Origin: an uncultured Rhodospirillales bacterium
GTDB taxonomy: Bacteria; Pseudomonadota; Alphaproteobacteria; ATCC43930; CGMCC-115725
Assembly: GCA_903897565.1 (NCBI GenBank)
Contig: CAIUCF010000422.1
Location: 1 to 31,970 of the forward strand
Reading direction: 5' to 3'
DNA length: 31,970 nt
Made by a program: the position numbers and the translations under genes. The notes under the pieces are model-generated. The model did not search any database. It had not been told where the DNA came from and saw only the letters and a program-made list of their open reading frames with translations. Every line of letters begins with the position of its first letter. Position 1 is the first letter of the stretch. Positions 8,074-15,714 of the stretch are shown here, one piece after another.

Positions 8074-8949
8074 ATGGGAATTCGTCTTTACGGTATGACC
8101 TGCGGCTGGCTCACCATGCCGTTCCAATTCTTCCTGCCGGGCCGCGAGGGCTGGCTCATGATTCCGGTCGGGTGCTACCTCATCGTCCACCCGAAGGGGA
8201 CCATCCTGTTCGACAGCGGGCTCGAGACCACCATGCGGAGCGATGATCCGGCGGTGGTGAAGCGGGCGCTTGGGCAGGTCGCGCCGCTGGCTTTGCCGAA
8301 GCTCGGGCCCGAGGATGATGTCGCGACGCGGTTGCGGGCCTTCGGCGTCGACCCCGACAAGATCGATTTCATCATCAATTCGCATCTGCATTTCGACCAT
8401 TGCGGCGGCAACGCCCTCATCAAGAATGCCCGCCATGTCATTCAGAAGCGCGAGTGGCATGCGGCGACGACGCCGGAGTTGATGGAGGAAAATCTCTTCA
8501 TCCGCAGCAATTATGATCATGGCCATGATCGTCAGGAGGTCGATGGCGAGCACGACCTGTTCGGCGACGGCTCCGTCGTCCTGGTGCCGACCTATGGCCA
8601 CACGCCCGGCCATCAGTCACTGAAGGTCAAGCTCGACGATGGCGAGATCCTGATCACGGGTGATTGCTGCTACATGCGCCAGACCCTGGACGAGATGCTG
8701 CTGCCGGATCCCAAGGTCGTCCGCAATCCCGAGCAGATGCGGCAAACGCTGCTGCTGCTGAAGCAGTTCCAGGACCGCGGGGCCTTCCTGATCTTCGGCC
8801 ACGATCCGGGACAATGGAAGCACCTCAACGATGGCCCGGTCCGCGAGATCACGATGACCGGCGTCAAGCGGGCGCACTCGCTCTACGAGCGCTCCACGCC
8901 GACATGCATGGAATCGCCCTTGGTGAACGCACCGCATATGCAGGTGTAG
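8074..8949 (+). CDS. MBL-fold hydrolase, N-acyl-homoserine-lactonase-like
   Basis: This 291-residue metallo-beta-lactamase-fold protein keeps the full dinuclear zinc set: HLHFDH (104-109), the second His of GHTPGH (H180), Asp in TGDCC (D197) and His in FGHD (H243). GHTPGHQS and a Tyr shortly after the metal Asp (Y200) match AiiA/AttM-type lactonases, which open homoserine lactones. Other lactones are equally possible given the neighbouring alcohol dehydrogenase. The start has GGGAGAA about six bases upstream. It lies 133 bases after the dehydrogenase and ends before a strong hairpin. No LuxI/LuxR genes are in the window. Confidence 0.88.
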   Translation: MGIRLYGMTCGWLTMPFQFFLPGREGWLMIPVGCYLIVHPKGTILFDSGLETTMRSDDPAVVKRALGQVAPLALPKLGPEDDVATRLRAFGVDPDKIDFIINSHLHFDHCGGNALIKNARHVIQKREWHAATTPELMEENLFIRSNYDHGHDRQEVDGEHDLFGDGSVVLVPTYGHTPGHQSLKVKLDDGEILITGDCCYMRQTLDEMLLPDPKVVRNPEQMRQTLLLLKQFQDRGAFLIFGHDPGQWKHLNDGPVREITMTGVKRAHSLYERSTPTCMESPLVNAPHMQV

Positions 8950-8966
8950 CGGACCGTCGGTGCTGC

Positions 8967-9003
8967 GCCCCGCGGGCGGCGAAACGTCGCCGGGCCGCGG
9001 GGC
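8967..9003 (+). terminator. Strong two-part hairpin after the lactonase-like gene
   Basis: An outer stem GCCCCGCGG/CCGCGGGGC encloses an inner stem CGGCGA/TCGCCG with loop AACG. The downstream strand continues TGTTGTT, a weak T-rich tail. It starts 17 bases after the stop codon. Confidence 0.7.
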
Positions 9004-9091
9004 TGTTGTTCGTGACGGCTCGCCCACCTATCATGGGATTGATCTTCACGATCCCGGTGCAGCCAATCATGATTCCTAGCCCCGTCTCGGC

Positions 9092-10432
9092 ATGAAAACA
9101 CGAGCGGTCGTGTCCAACCCGTCCAGGCTCCGCGGTGTCGCGTTGGAGTTGGGTGGTTTCGCGGTGCATGTCGCCCGCCGCTTTCAGGACGATGGCTGTT
9201 TCGCCGCGGCCGGCGCGCTCAGCTACACGACCCTGGTCTCGCTGGTGCCGCTGCTGGTGATCGCCTTGGCGGTGTTGTCGGCGTTTCCGATCTTCGAGAG
9301 CCTGCGTGATCGGATCCTGGGCGTCGTCTTCACCAACTTCGTGCCCGAGGTCGGCAGCAACGTCGTCTTCTACATCTCCGAATTCACCGCCTCGGCCGGC
9401 AAGACCACGGCGGTCGGGCTCGTGGTGTTTGCCGCCACCGGGGTGTTGCTGCTGGCGACAATCGAAGATCGGCTCAACGCGATTTGGCGGGTTCATGCGC
9501 CACGGCGCTGGATCACGAGGTTGCTCGTCTACTGGACGGTGACGACGTTGGGACCATTCCTGCTTGCGGCTACGCTGTCACTGTCGGGGGAATTGCTGGT
9601 CGTTCGCCAGAAGGTCGGCCTGACCGGCGAAATCAGCTCCGGCATGGATAGCCTGCTGCGCGATCTCGCGCTCCTGATCCCCTTCGGCGCCGAGGTCATC
9701 GGCCTCGTGACCCTGTTCAGCCTGATCCCGCATTGCCCGGTACGCTGGCGCGACGCCCTAGGCGGCGCCGTGGTCGCGGCGGTGTTGCTGGAAATCTCGA
9801 AATTCGTGTTCACCTTCTATATCGGTCATTTCGCCTCCTACCAGGCGATTTACGGCGCGTTGGCGGCGATCCCGATCTTCCTGCTGTGGATGTATCTCGG
9901 CTGGAGCATCATCTTGTTCGGCGCCGAGATCGCGGCGTCGGCGCCGCATTGGCAAACCGAGCGCGACGAGAAGGTGCCTAAGGCGACGGATCTCGATCTG
10001 GCCATTTCGCTGATCGATGTCCTGGCCCGCCAGCGGCATCGTGGTGGCCAGGTCTCGGTCGGCTTTCTCATCACCCAGGTCGACGCGCCCGCCGGGGTCG
10101 TCGCCGATTGCCTCAGCCGGTTGGCGCAGGCCGGCTGGGTCGTCTCCGGCATCGGCGGCGGCTGGGTTCTGGCCCGCGATCTTGCCGACGTCACCCTGGC
10201 GGATCTCAGCGCGGCGATTCGCCGGGACGCCGGGCGCGACGAGGATCATCCGCGGTCGTCACCATGGCGTCGCCGGCTGCACCCGCGCTTTGCCGAAGTC
10301 CGCCATGCCGAGGCAGCCGCTCTCGCCGTCCCGGTCAGCGTCGTGCTGGAGACGCGGCATGAATCCGAAGGCGGCGTTACTCCGGCGACTTCGGCCGTAC
10401 CGAATAGTGATGCCGCCGTGACCACTCGGTAA
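9092..10432 (+). CDS. YihY/BrkB family inner-membrane protein
   Basis: This 446-residue protein has the YihY/BrkB core of six membrane segments (about residues 35-285), with the family phrases GALSYTTLVSLVPLL, an IWRVHAPRRW loop and LLWMYLGWSIILFGAEIAAS. The C-terminal third is soluble and has a winged-helix-like part (VGFLITQVDAPAGVVADCLSRL...GWVVSGIGGGWVLARD), found in longer family members. The old ribonuclease BN label for this family is not supported. Function remains unclear. No strong ribosome binding site is seen. The last 56 bases overlap the end of the convergent DnaJ-class gene. Confidence 0.88.
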   Translation: MKTRAVVSNPSRLRGVALELGGFAVHVARRFQDDGCFAAAGALSYTTLVSLVPLLVIALAVLSAFPIFESLRDRILGVVFTNFVPEVGSNVVFYISEFTASAGKTTAVGLVVFAATGVLLLATIEDRLNAIWRVHAPRRWITRLLVYWTVTTLGPFLLAATLSLSGELLVVRQKVGLTGEISSGMDSLLRDLALLIPFGAEVIGLVTLFSLIPHCPVRWRDALGGAVVAAVLLEISKFVFTFYIGHFASYQAIYGALAAIPIFLLWMYLGWSIILFGAEIAASAPHWQTERDEKVPKATDLDLAISLIDVLARQRHRGGQVSVGFLITQVDAPAGVVADCLSRLAQAGWVVSGIGGGWVLARDLADVTLADLSAAIRRDAGRDEDHPRSSPWRRRLHPRFAEVRHAEAAALAVPVSVVLETRHESEGGVTPATSAVPNSDAAVTTR

Positions 10433-11279
10433 CCAAATCGGCAAAACCGGGGTCGCGCGCGTCCGGCAGAACGACTTTCAGGGTCACCAGCTGATCTCCA
10501 GCTGTCCCGCCAGCTGAGGGAACTCCCTTGCCGCGCAAGCGCAGCACGGTGTCGGTATTCGATCCTTTCGGGATCTTGAGTTGGACCATGCCGTGCAGGG
10601 TTGGCACGGTTATCGTCGCGCCGAGCACGGCTTCGGGAACGGTTACCGGTAAGGTCATGCGAATGTCGTGACCCTGGCGGATGAACAGGGGGTGCGGATC
10701 GACGGTGATCTCGACGAACAAGTCTCCGGCAGCGCCGCCGCGATTGCCGCGGCCGCCCTGACCCTTGAGCCGCAGGCTTTGGCCGTCCTCGGTCAAGGGT
10801 GGAATGACGATGTCGATGGCGCGATCGTCGGCGACGGCGACCCGCTTCTTGCCGCCGAGCGCCGCCTCGACGAAGCCGATGCGCAGCGATTGGTAGATAT
10901 CGGCGCCGCGATGCGCCGGCCGCGCCTGGTTCGCGCCGGATCGCATATCGGCGCGGGTATAGTCGAATTCCTCCGCGGTCGCCCTTGGCGCTTCGCCCCC
11001 GCGCCAATTGCGGCGGAAAAACCCTTCGAGAGATTCTTCGAAGTTCTGGCTACCGCGGACACGCTCGGCCGCCGCGGCTTCTCGGTCGTGCTGGCGGCGC
11101 TTGGTATCGTCGGACAGGACGTCGTAGGCCGCCGTGACGTCGCGGAACCGGCGTGCGTTGGACGGATTGTTGGGGTTGAGATCGGGATGGAGCGCCTTGG
11201 CGAGCCGTCGATAGGCTTGCTTGATCTCTTCGGTCGTGGCGTCCTTGGAAACTTGCAAAATGGTGTACGGATCGAGCAT
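10377..11279 (-). CDS. DnaJ-class co-chaperone, CbpA-like
   Basis: The 300-residue product has an N-terminal J domain (about 3-70) with the HPD tripeptide in ALHPDLNPNNP, which stimulates the Hsp70 ATPase. A charged linker follows, then two C-terminal substrate-binding beta domains (from about residue 125, with LRLKGQGGRGNRGG, GDLFVEI and LRLRGKGVP). It lacks the four-repeat zinc-finger domain of true DnaJ, placing it with CbpA-type proteins. It diverges from pdxH, a neighbourhood seen in other alphaproteobacteria. The ATG is preceded by only a weak ribosome binding site. Its 3' end overlaps yihY tail to tail. Confidence 0.9.
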   Translation of the reverse strand: MLDPYTILQVSKDATTEEIKQAYRRLAKALHPDLNPNNPSNARRFRDVTAAYDVLSDDTKRRQHDREAAAAERVRGSQNFEESLEGFFRRNWRGGEAPRATAEEFDYTRADMRSGANQARPAHRGADIYQSLRIGFVEAALGGKKRVAVADDRAIDIVIPPLTEDGQSLRLKGQGGRGNRGGAAGDLFVEITVDPHPLFIRQGHDIRMTLPVTVPEAVLGATITVPTLHGMVQLKIPKGSNTDTVLRLRGKGVPSAGGTAGDQLVTLKVVLPDARDPGFADLVTEWSRRHHYSVRPKSPE

Positions 11280-11435
11280 GCGAGGACTATTGGCCCGGAT
11301 TCTTAGGAAACAGTAAAGCGCGGGTGGGTTGAACAGTCATCGTGACGCACTCCGCACCCAGGGTCGATAGGATTATATATTGGGATGAAGGGTCCGGATT
11401 GCCATCCGGCGGCGGACCGCGAGGAGGAATCGACC

Positions 11436-12023
11436 ATGTTTCAAGCTGCGACGGATCCTTTTGAATTGTTTGGTCTCTGGTTCGGTGATGCCCGCGAGAC
11501 CGAGCCGAGCGATCCGAATGCCATGGCGGTGGCGACGATCGACGAGCGTGGCGCGCCACGGGTGCGGATCCTGCTGTTGAAGGGCTTCGATAGCACCGGT
11601 TTCAGCTTTTTCACCAATCTGGAGAGCCGGAAGGCCCAAGAGTTGAGCCGCAACCCGCAGGCAGCATTGTGCTTTCACTGGAAGAGCAGGGCCCGTCAGG
11701 TCCGCATCGAAGGCGATACGGAAGCGGTGACAGCGGCGGAGTCCGATGCCTATTTCGCGACGCGGTCCCGGGACAGCCAGATCGGAGCCTGGGCTTCCGA
11801 ACAGTCCCGACCGCTGGAAGACCGGGCGATCCTCGAAGCCCGGGTCGAGGACTACACGGCGCGATTTGCCGACCATCCGGTGCCGCGGCCTGAGCGATGG
11901 GGCGGAATCAGGCTTGTCCCGCGCTATTTCGAGTTCTGGCAGGACCGGCCGCATCGCCTGCATGATCGCATCACCTTCACCCGCGACGGCGCGATCTGGC
12001 GACGGGAACGCCTCTATCCCTAG
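11436..12023 (+). CDS. pdxH: Pyridoxamine 5'-phosphate oxidase
   Basis: PdxH oxidises pyridoxine or pyridoxamine 5'-phosphate to pyridoxal 5'-phosphate with FMN. The 195-residue product has the FMN/substrate regions RILLLKGFDSTGFSFFTN, SRKAQEL and ALCFHWKSRARQVRIEG, SRDSQIGAWAS(E)QS, and the C-terminal signature FEFWQDRPHRLHDR. It is slightly shorter than the E. coli enzyme through a trimmed N-terminus, normal for alphaproteobacteria. The start has a very strong GAGGAGGAA (11421-11429); an upstream ATG at 11385 is less likely. Its cofactor product is used by CysK and other PLP enzymes, but there is no operon link. Confidence 0.95.
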   Translation: MFQAATDPFELFGLWFGDARETEPSDPNAMAVATIDERGAPRVRILLLKGFDSTGFSFFTNLESRKAQELSRNPQAALCFHWKSRARQVRIEGDTEAVTAAESDAYFATRSRDSQIGAWASEQSRPLEDRAILEARVEDYTARFADHPVPRPERWGGIRLVPRYFEFWQDRPHRLHDRITFTRDGAIWRRERLYP

Positions 12024-12044
12024 GAGCTATGCGGCGGTATGTCG

Positions 12045-12080
12045 CAGCTCCGGTTGATCCCCGGGGTCAGGCCGGAGTTG
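12045..12080 (+). terminator. Hairpin downstream of pdxH
   Basis: A nine-base-pair stem, CAGCTCCGG paired with CCGGAGTTG (one G-U pair), encloses a short inner stem around CCCCGGGG. It lies 22 bases after the pdxH stop. Only CCAGTTTGC follows, so termination strength is uncertain. Confidence 0.45.
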
Positions 12081-12200
12081 CCAGTTTGCTCGGGGCGTGA
12101 GATTTTGTCCCGCAATACCGCCGAGTGAAAAATCTTTTTGGCCAAAACGGTTAGAAACGATTTTTTAAGACCTGATAGGCATATTCGGCGGTGTTGATTA

Positions 12201-12231
12201 GCCCAAAATGGGCCGGTGCTTCTAAAGAAGT
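12201..12231 (+). promoter_or_regulatory. Two small hairpins in the flagellin leader
   Basis: GCCCA-AAA-TGGGC (12201-12213) and CTTCT-AA-AGAAG (12220-12231) lie 27-57 bases upstream of the flagellin start, inside an AT-rich leader. Alphaproteobacterial flagellin mRNAs are controlled at their leaders by FlbT/FlaF-type factors, so these stems are candidates for such control. No clear sigma54 or sigma28 promoter was found. Confidence 0.4.
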
Positions 12232-12257
12232 GCCGAAACATCCTGAAAGGAAATACT

Positions 12258-13235
12258 ATGTCCGGCGTTACGCTTTCTGCCTCGCAGACCTCTACGCTGC
12301 TCAATCTCCAGAGCATCACCAGCCTCTTCAATCAGACTTCGAACGTCCTCAACACCGGCAAGAAGATCAATTCTGCCGCTGATGATCCGTTGGCCTACTT
12401 CCAGTCGCAGTCCCTCTACAATCGCGCGACCAATTTCCAGTCCTACAAGACCAACATTGATCAGTCGATTCAGAGCGCGAACACGGCTCTGACGGCCACC
12501 AGCGCCGTCGGCACGCTGCTCAAGCAGCTGCTCGGTACCGTTCAGGGCGCGCGCGGCGCGTCTGCCTCGGCACTGCGTTCGGTGACGACCCAGATTACGA
12601 CGCTCGGCAAGCAGATTTCGCAGCTGATCCAGGACGCGAGCTACCAAGGTCTCAACCTGCTGACCAACTCGGCGACGACGCTGACGACCCAGTTCTCGAA
12701 CCGTACCGCGGCCTCGCTCGTCATCAACGGCTTCAGCCTTGCTGCGACCGGTACCGCCAGCAGCCGTAGCCTGTTCACGAACTCGACCTCGACGCACAAT
12801 CTCTTCAACGCCAACGGCTCGATCAACTTCAACGCGCTGGTCTACTCGACCCAGACCTACGCCACGACTGCCGGCGGCGTCGGCGTGTTGTCGGGCCTCA
12901 GCCAGGTGCTCATCTCCGGTGCGTCGGGCGGCCTCGCGGCGACCGTGGCACAGGCCGTGTTCACCGACACCATCAACCGTATCTCGGCGGCGATCACGCA
13001 GCTGAACTCGATCTCGGGCATCATCGGCACGAACGTCGCGATCCTTCAGGCGCGCTCGTCGTTCTCGGCCAATTACGCCTCGACCCTGTCGGGCGGCGGC
13101 GATAAGCTGACGCTTGCCGATCTGAACACCGAAGCCGCGACCAGCCAGGCACTTCAGCTGCGCCAGTCGATCGGTATCTCGGTCCTCGGTACCTCGGCCA
13201 CCCAGCAGCAGTCGATCCTGAACCTGCTCCGTTAA
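12258..13235 (+). CDS. Flagellin
   Basis: This 325-residue protein is a flagellar filament subunit. The N-terminal D0/D1 helix has the conserved phrase LNTGKKINSAADDPLAYF (residues 33-50), corresponding to the usual SG-INSAADD motif, and the C-terminal D0 helix ends QSILNLLR, as in flagellins. The centre (about 140-230) is short and very rich in Ser, Thr and Ala, offering possible O-glycosylation sites. The ATG has GAAAGGAAA just upstream. It has no signal peptide, as expected for flagellar type III export. No other flagellar structural genes lie nearby. A strong terminator follows, then a glycosyltransferase gene. Confidence 0.93.
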   Translation: MSGVTLSASQTSTLLNLQSITSLFNQTSNVLNTGKKINSAADDPLAYFQSQSLYNRATNFQSYKTNIDQSIQSANTALTATSAVGTLLKQLLGTVQGARGASASALRSVTTQITTLGKQISQLIQDASYQGLNLLTNSATTLTTQFSNRTAASLVINGFSLAATGTASSRSLFTNSTSTHNLFNANGSINFNALVYSTQTYATTAGGVGVLSGLSQVLISGASGGLAATVAQAVFTDTINRISAAITQLNSISGIIGTNVAILQARSSFSANYASTLSGGGDKLTLADLNTEAATSQALQLRQSIGISVLGTSATQQQSILNLLR

Positions 13236-13260
13236 GCGCAGCCTTCGGGTCTTTAATCGT

Positions 13261-13290
13261 GCGGCGCGCCGGTTTTCCGGCGCGCCGTTT
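13261..13290 (+). terminator. Rho-independent terminator of the flagellin gene
   Basis: A perfect ten-base-pair stem GGCGCGCCGG/CCGGCGCGCC, extended by a C-G pair, closes a TTTT loop. It is followed by GTTTCGATTCTT. It sits 27 bases after the flagellin stop. Confidence 0.85.
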
Positions 13291-13358
13291 CGATTCTTAA
13301 TGAAATCCTCGTCTTCGGCGGCGACACTTCGGGACCACAGCCCGAGGGAGAGTTCGCG

Positions 13359-14129
13359 ATGCCGGCCGATACCGACGCTGCACCACATCTGGTGATCGGC
13401 ACGCCGTGTTACGGCGGCAACGTTACCCACCGCTACATGATGTCGATGCTGAAACTCCAGGCGGCCTGCATCGATGCCGGGATCAAACTGTCATTCCGTA
13501 TCCTCTCCGGCGACGCGCTGATAACCCGGGCGCGCAACATTATCGTCGAGGAGTTCCTGGCGGAGCCGGACGCCACCCATCTGCTGTTCATCGACGCCGA
13601 TATCGGCTTCACCCCCGATCAGGTCTTCCGATTGCTGAAGGCAAATCACGACGTCGTCGGCGCGGTCTATCCGATCAAGGGCATCAATTGGGAACGCATC
13701 AAGATGCATCTGGCGGCGACGCCGAATGCGACCCTTGCCGGAAGCCTCAACTATGTCGTGGATTTTCTCGATTCCGGCGATATACCGCTGAGCGAGGGGT
13801 TCGTGCGGGTGCGCTATCTCGGCAATGGGTTCCTGATGATTCGTCGCGCCGTGTTCGCCAGACTCGCCGAGCGCCACCCGGAGATCCGCTATCGCGATCT
13901 GCACACGATCCAGAATTTCACGACCGAGACCGGGCTGCGTCACGCCTTCTTCGATTGCATTATCGATCCGGACACGGGCGTGTATCTGAGCGAGGACTAT
14001 ACCTTCTGCAAGCGCTGGATCGACAGCGGCGGCGAGATCTGGGCGGATCTCGACAGTAAGCTGATCCATGTCGGTCCGACCGAGTTCGCCGGGGATTTCC
14101 GCACGCTGTTCAATGCTCCGGGCGGTTGA
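13359..14129 (+). CDS. GT-A type glycosyltransferase, possibly for flagellin
   Basis: The 256-residue product resembles nucleotide-sugar-dependent glycosyltransferases. It begins with a beta strand and TPCYGG loop (residues 12-20), followed by the ITRARN segment (55-60) and a DxD metal motif in FIDADIGF (D79, D81). A conserved aromatic acceptor segment SEDYTFCKRW is near residue 210. The start has GAGGGAGAG upstream. There are no membrane segments, so it should act in the cytoplasm, where flagellin is modified before export. The position directly after flagellin, with a Ser/Thr-rich flagellin centre, supports a filament-modifying role, but this is inference from context. An Anp1-like or family 2 assignment would need a profile search. 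Confidence 0.72.
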   Translation: MPADTDAAPHLVIGTPCYGGNVTHRYMMSMLKLQAACIDAGIKLSFRILSGDALITRARNIIVEEFLAEPDATHLLFIDADIGFTPDQVFRLLKANHDVVGAVYPIKGINWERIKMHLAATPNATLAGSLNYVVDFLDSGDIPLSEGFVRVRYLGNGFLMIRRAVFARLAERHPEIRYRDLHTIQNFTTETGLRHAFFDCIIDPDTGVYLSEDYTFCKRWIDSGGEIWADLDSKLIHVGPTEFAGDFRTLFNAPGG

Positions 14130-14157
14130 GGGCTCGGGCTGATGCTGCGAGTCGGCT

Positions 14158-14175
14158 GGGCGGGCGCTGCCGCCC
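14158..14175 (+). terminator. Short GC hairpin after the glycosyltransferase gene
   Basis: GGGCGG and CCGCCC pair around GCGCTG, 29 bases after the stop. No T run follows. The remaining bases up to 14349 show no gene. Confidence 0.3.
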
Positions 14176-14349
14176 CTGTCTCGCGGGCATCGTGACGCGT
14201 GCGGCTGGAACCCGATGCCGCTATCAAACGTCATTATATTTCGATCACTTAGGCCGCGCGTTCGCTGGCCCGCCGTGCCGGTCGTCTTGCGGTGGCGCGG
14301 CGACGAGCCTATAGAGACCTATATCGTAACCTGACCAGAGGGGGTCCCC

Positions 14350-14910
14350 TTGTTGCCTTTCAAGTCGTTGATCGCCGGTCTGTGCGCATTCGGAATCGCT
14401 GCGGCGCCGGTTTCGGCCCAGGCGGAATGCTACACCACCGCGGAATGGCCCGCCTTCAACGTCAAGGTCATGCAGGAATTCCTCCAGGACGCCGCCCTGC
14501 AGTGCACCCGGGTCGTCGGCCATAACCACGATGTCGACTACAACGGCTTCATCAAGCGGTCCAGTGACGGCGTGATGGCCGATGGCAATCTCTTGCGTGC
14601 CCATTTCAAGCGCGTTTACCGCGGCGGCGCTGAAGCCAAGCTGGATCGGTTCATCACCCGCATCGCCAACGTCGCCCAGTCGCGCAGCATGACGTCGATG
14701 ACGTTCTGTGCGGATTCCGACGTGCTGTTCAAAGAGGTTCAAGGCGCGAGTTCGGCCAATCTAGAGGTCGTCGCGATGGCGTTCAATCAGGCGCATTTCC
14801 GCGAATTGTCTGAGCTCGGCGAATCCTGCCCCTTGAAGAAGCCGAAGATCCAGACCGCGTCGCGAAAGACCCACCACCACAAGCCGAAGAAGGTCGCGGC
14901 CGCCGACTAG
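14350..14910 (+). CDS. Exported protein of unknown function (186 aa)
   Basis: I do not recognise the family. A TTG start is chosen because AGAGGGGG lies just upstream and the signal peptide follows at once (LPFKSLIAGLCAFGIAAAPVS with likely cleavage after AQA near residue 25). The mature part has four cysteines that could form disulfides and ends in a Lys/His-rich tail (KTHHHKPKKVAAAD). It is probably periplasmic. It is convergent with the S24-type regulator, with twelve bases between the stops. Confidence 0.7.
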   Translation: MLPFKSLIAGLCAFGIAAAPVSAQAECYTTAEWPAFNVKVMQEFLQDAALQCTRVVGHNHDVDYNGFIKRSSDGVMADGNLLRAHFKRVYRGGAEAKLDRFITRIANVAQSRSMTSMTFCADSDVLFKEVQGASSANLEVVAMAFNQAHFRELSELGESCPLKKPKIQTASRKTHHHKPKKVAAAD

Positions 14911-14922
14911 CCCCCGATCCGA

Positions 14923-15594
14923 TCACGGCTCCTGCAGGCCGACCACCGTGTGCACGGCGGCGATCTCGGTGGCTGGATAGAGGAGGGTTTCCGCTGGGTT
15001 GTATTGCCGCACGTGCAGGCCGTGCCCGTCGTGCCGGACATACTCTTTGATAAGGACGACGCCGCCCGTCTTGGTGACGACAACCCCGCTCCCGGGTTGT
15101 GGCGGCTTGAACGGATTGACGTGGAGAATCTGTCCCGGGCGAAAGCGCGGCTGCATACTGTCGCCGACGACATAGATGGCGTAAGCATCGCGAACCTGGG
15201 CGAGGGATGGCGGCCGGCGGACGTAATCGATCGGCCCATCCTCGAGAAACATCTCCTGCTCCGTGCCGCCGCGGCCCGCCGATCGGACGGGAATGAAATC
15301 CCGTGGGTCGCTGGCGTCCGGGGGCCGCGCAAGTGCGGCATCGCCTCCTGGTAACAAGACACCCGCCGCGGCCGAGTGCGTCGACGGGGGTGGGAAAGGC
15401 CCGGACAGAAGGTCGGCCATGTCGACCCCCAGGGGCGGCGCGAGGCGGGCCATCCAGTCCACGGTCAGCCGCCGTTCGCCCTTTTCGAGCTTGCTGATCT
15501 GCGCTGCGGTCGTGCCGATGGCGCGCGCGAGCTGGTCGAGGGTCAAGCCGGCTCTGCGACGGTAAGCGCGTACGGGGTTTGGGGACGCTACCAT
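14923..15594 (-). CDS. HTH/S24 LexA-like transcriptional regulator
   Basis: The 223-residue product joins an XRE-type helix-turn-helix (about residues 7-60, LTLDQLARAIGTTAAQISKLEKGERRLT) to an S24 peptidase-like domain. The latter has the Ser of VVGDSMQPRFRPG (S146) and the Lys of VLIKEYV (K183), the catalytic dyad of self-cleaving LexA and CI-type repressors. Possible Ala-Gly cleavage sites are at 77-78 and 106-107. The start at MVASPNPVRA is chosen by alignment; a longer frame would start within the operator palindromes. It diverges from a DUF6456 gene, and the palindromes between them are likely autoregulatory. Whether DNA damage triggers cleavage cannot be seen from sequence. Confidence 0.87.
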   Translation of the reverse strand: MVASPNPVRAYRRRAGLTLDQLARAIGTTAAQISKLEKGERRLTVDWMARLAPPLGVDMADLLSGPFPPPSTHSAAAGVLLPGGDAALARPPDASDPRDFIPVRSAGRGGTEQEMFLEDGPIDYVRRPPSLAQVRDAYAIYVVGDSMQPRFRPGQILHVNPFKPPQPGSGVVVTKTGGVVLIKEYVRHDGHGLHVRQYNPAETLLYPATEIAAVHTVVGLQEP

Positions 15595-15635
15595 AATTCG
15601 AGTGTAGCGGATTCGGCGATATCGCGCAATAAATA

Positions 15636-15663
15636 TATCCATTATGGATAAAATATCTGGATA
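15636..15663. promoter_or_regulatory. Paired TATC/GATA palindromes in the regulator-DUF6456 divergon
   Basis: A 15-base palindrome TATCCATTATGGATA (15636-15650) is followed after three bases by TATCTGGATA (15654-15663), which repeats the TATC...GATA half-sites. Both lie in an AT-rich patch between the two divergent genes. They fit a dimeric repressor such as the adjacent HTH/S24 protein. Confidence 0.6.
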
Positions 15664-15714
15664 AATTGCCATTCCGGTGGTTAGATGTGTTCCTGTTTCG
15701 TTTCGGAGAGCGCG

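Noticed and set aside
15595..15672. Longer N-terminus for the S24-type regulator
   Set aside because: It would place the start inside the palindromic operator, and homologous HTH proteins begin near MVASPNPVRAYR.
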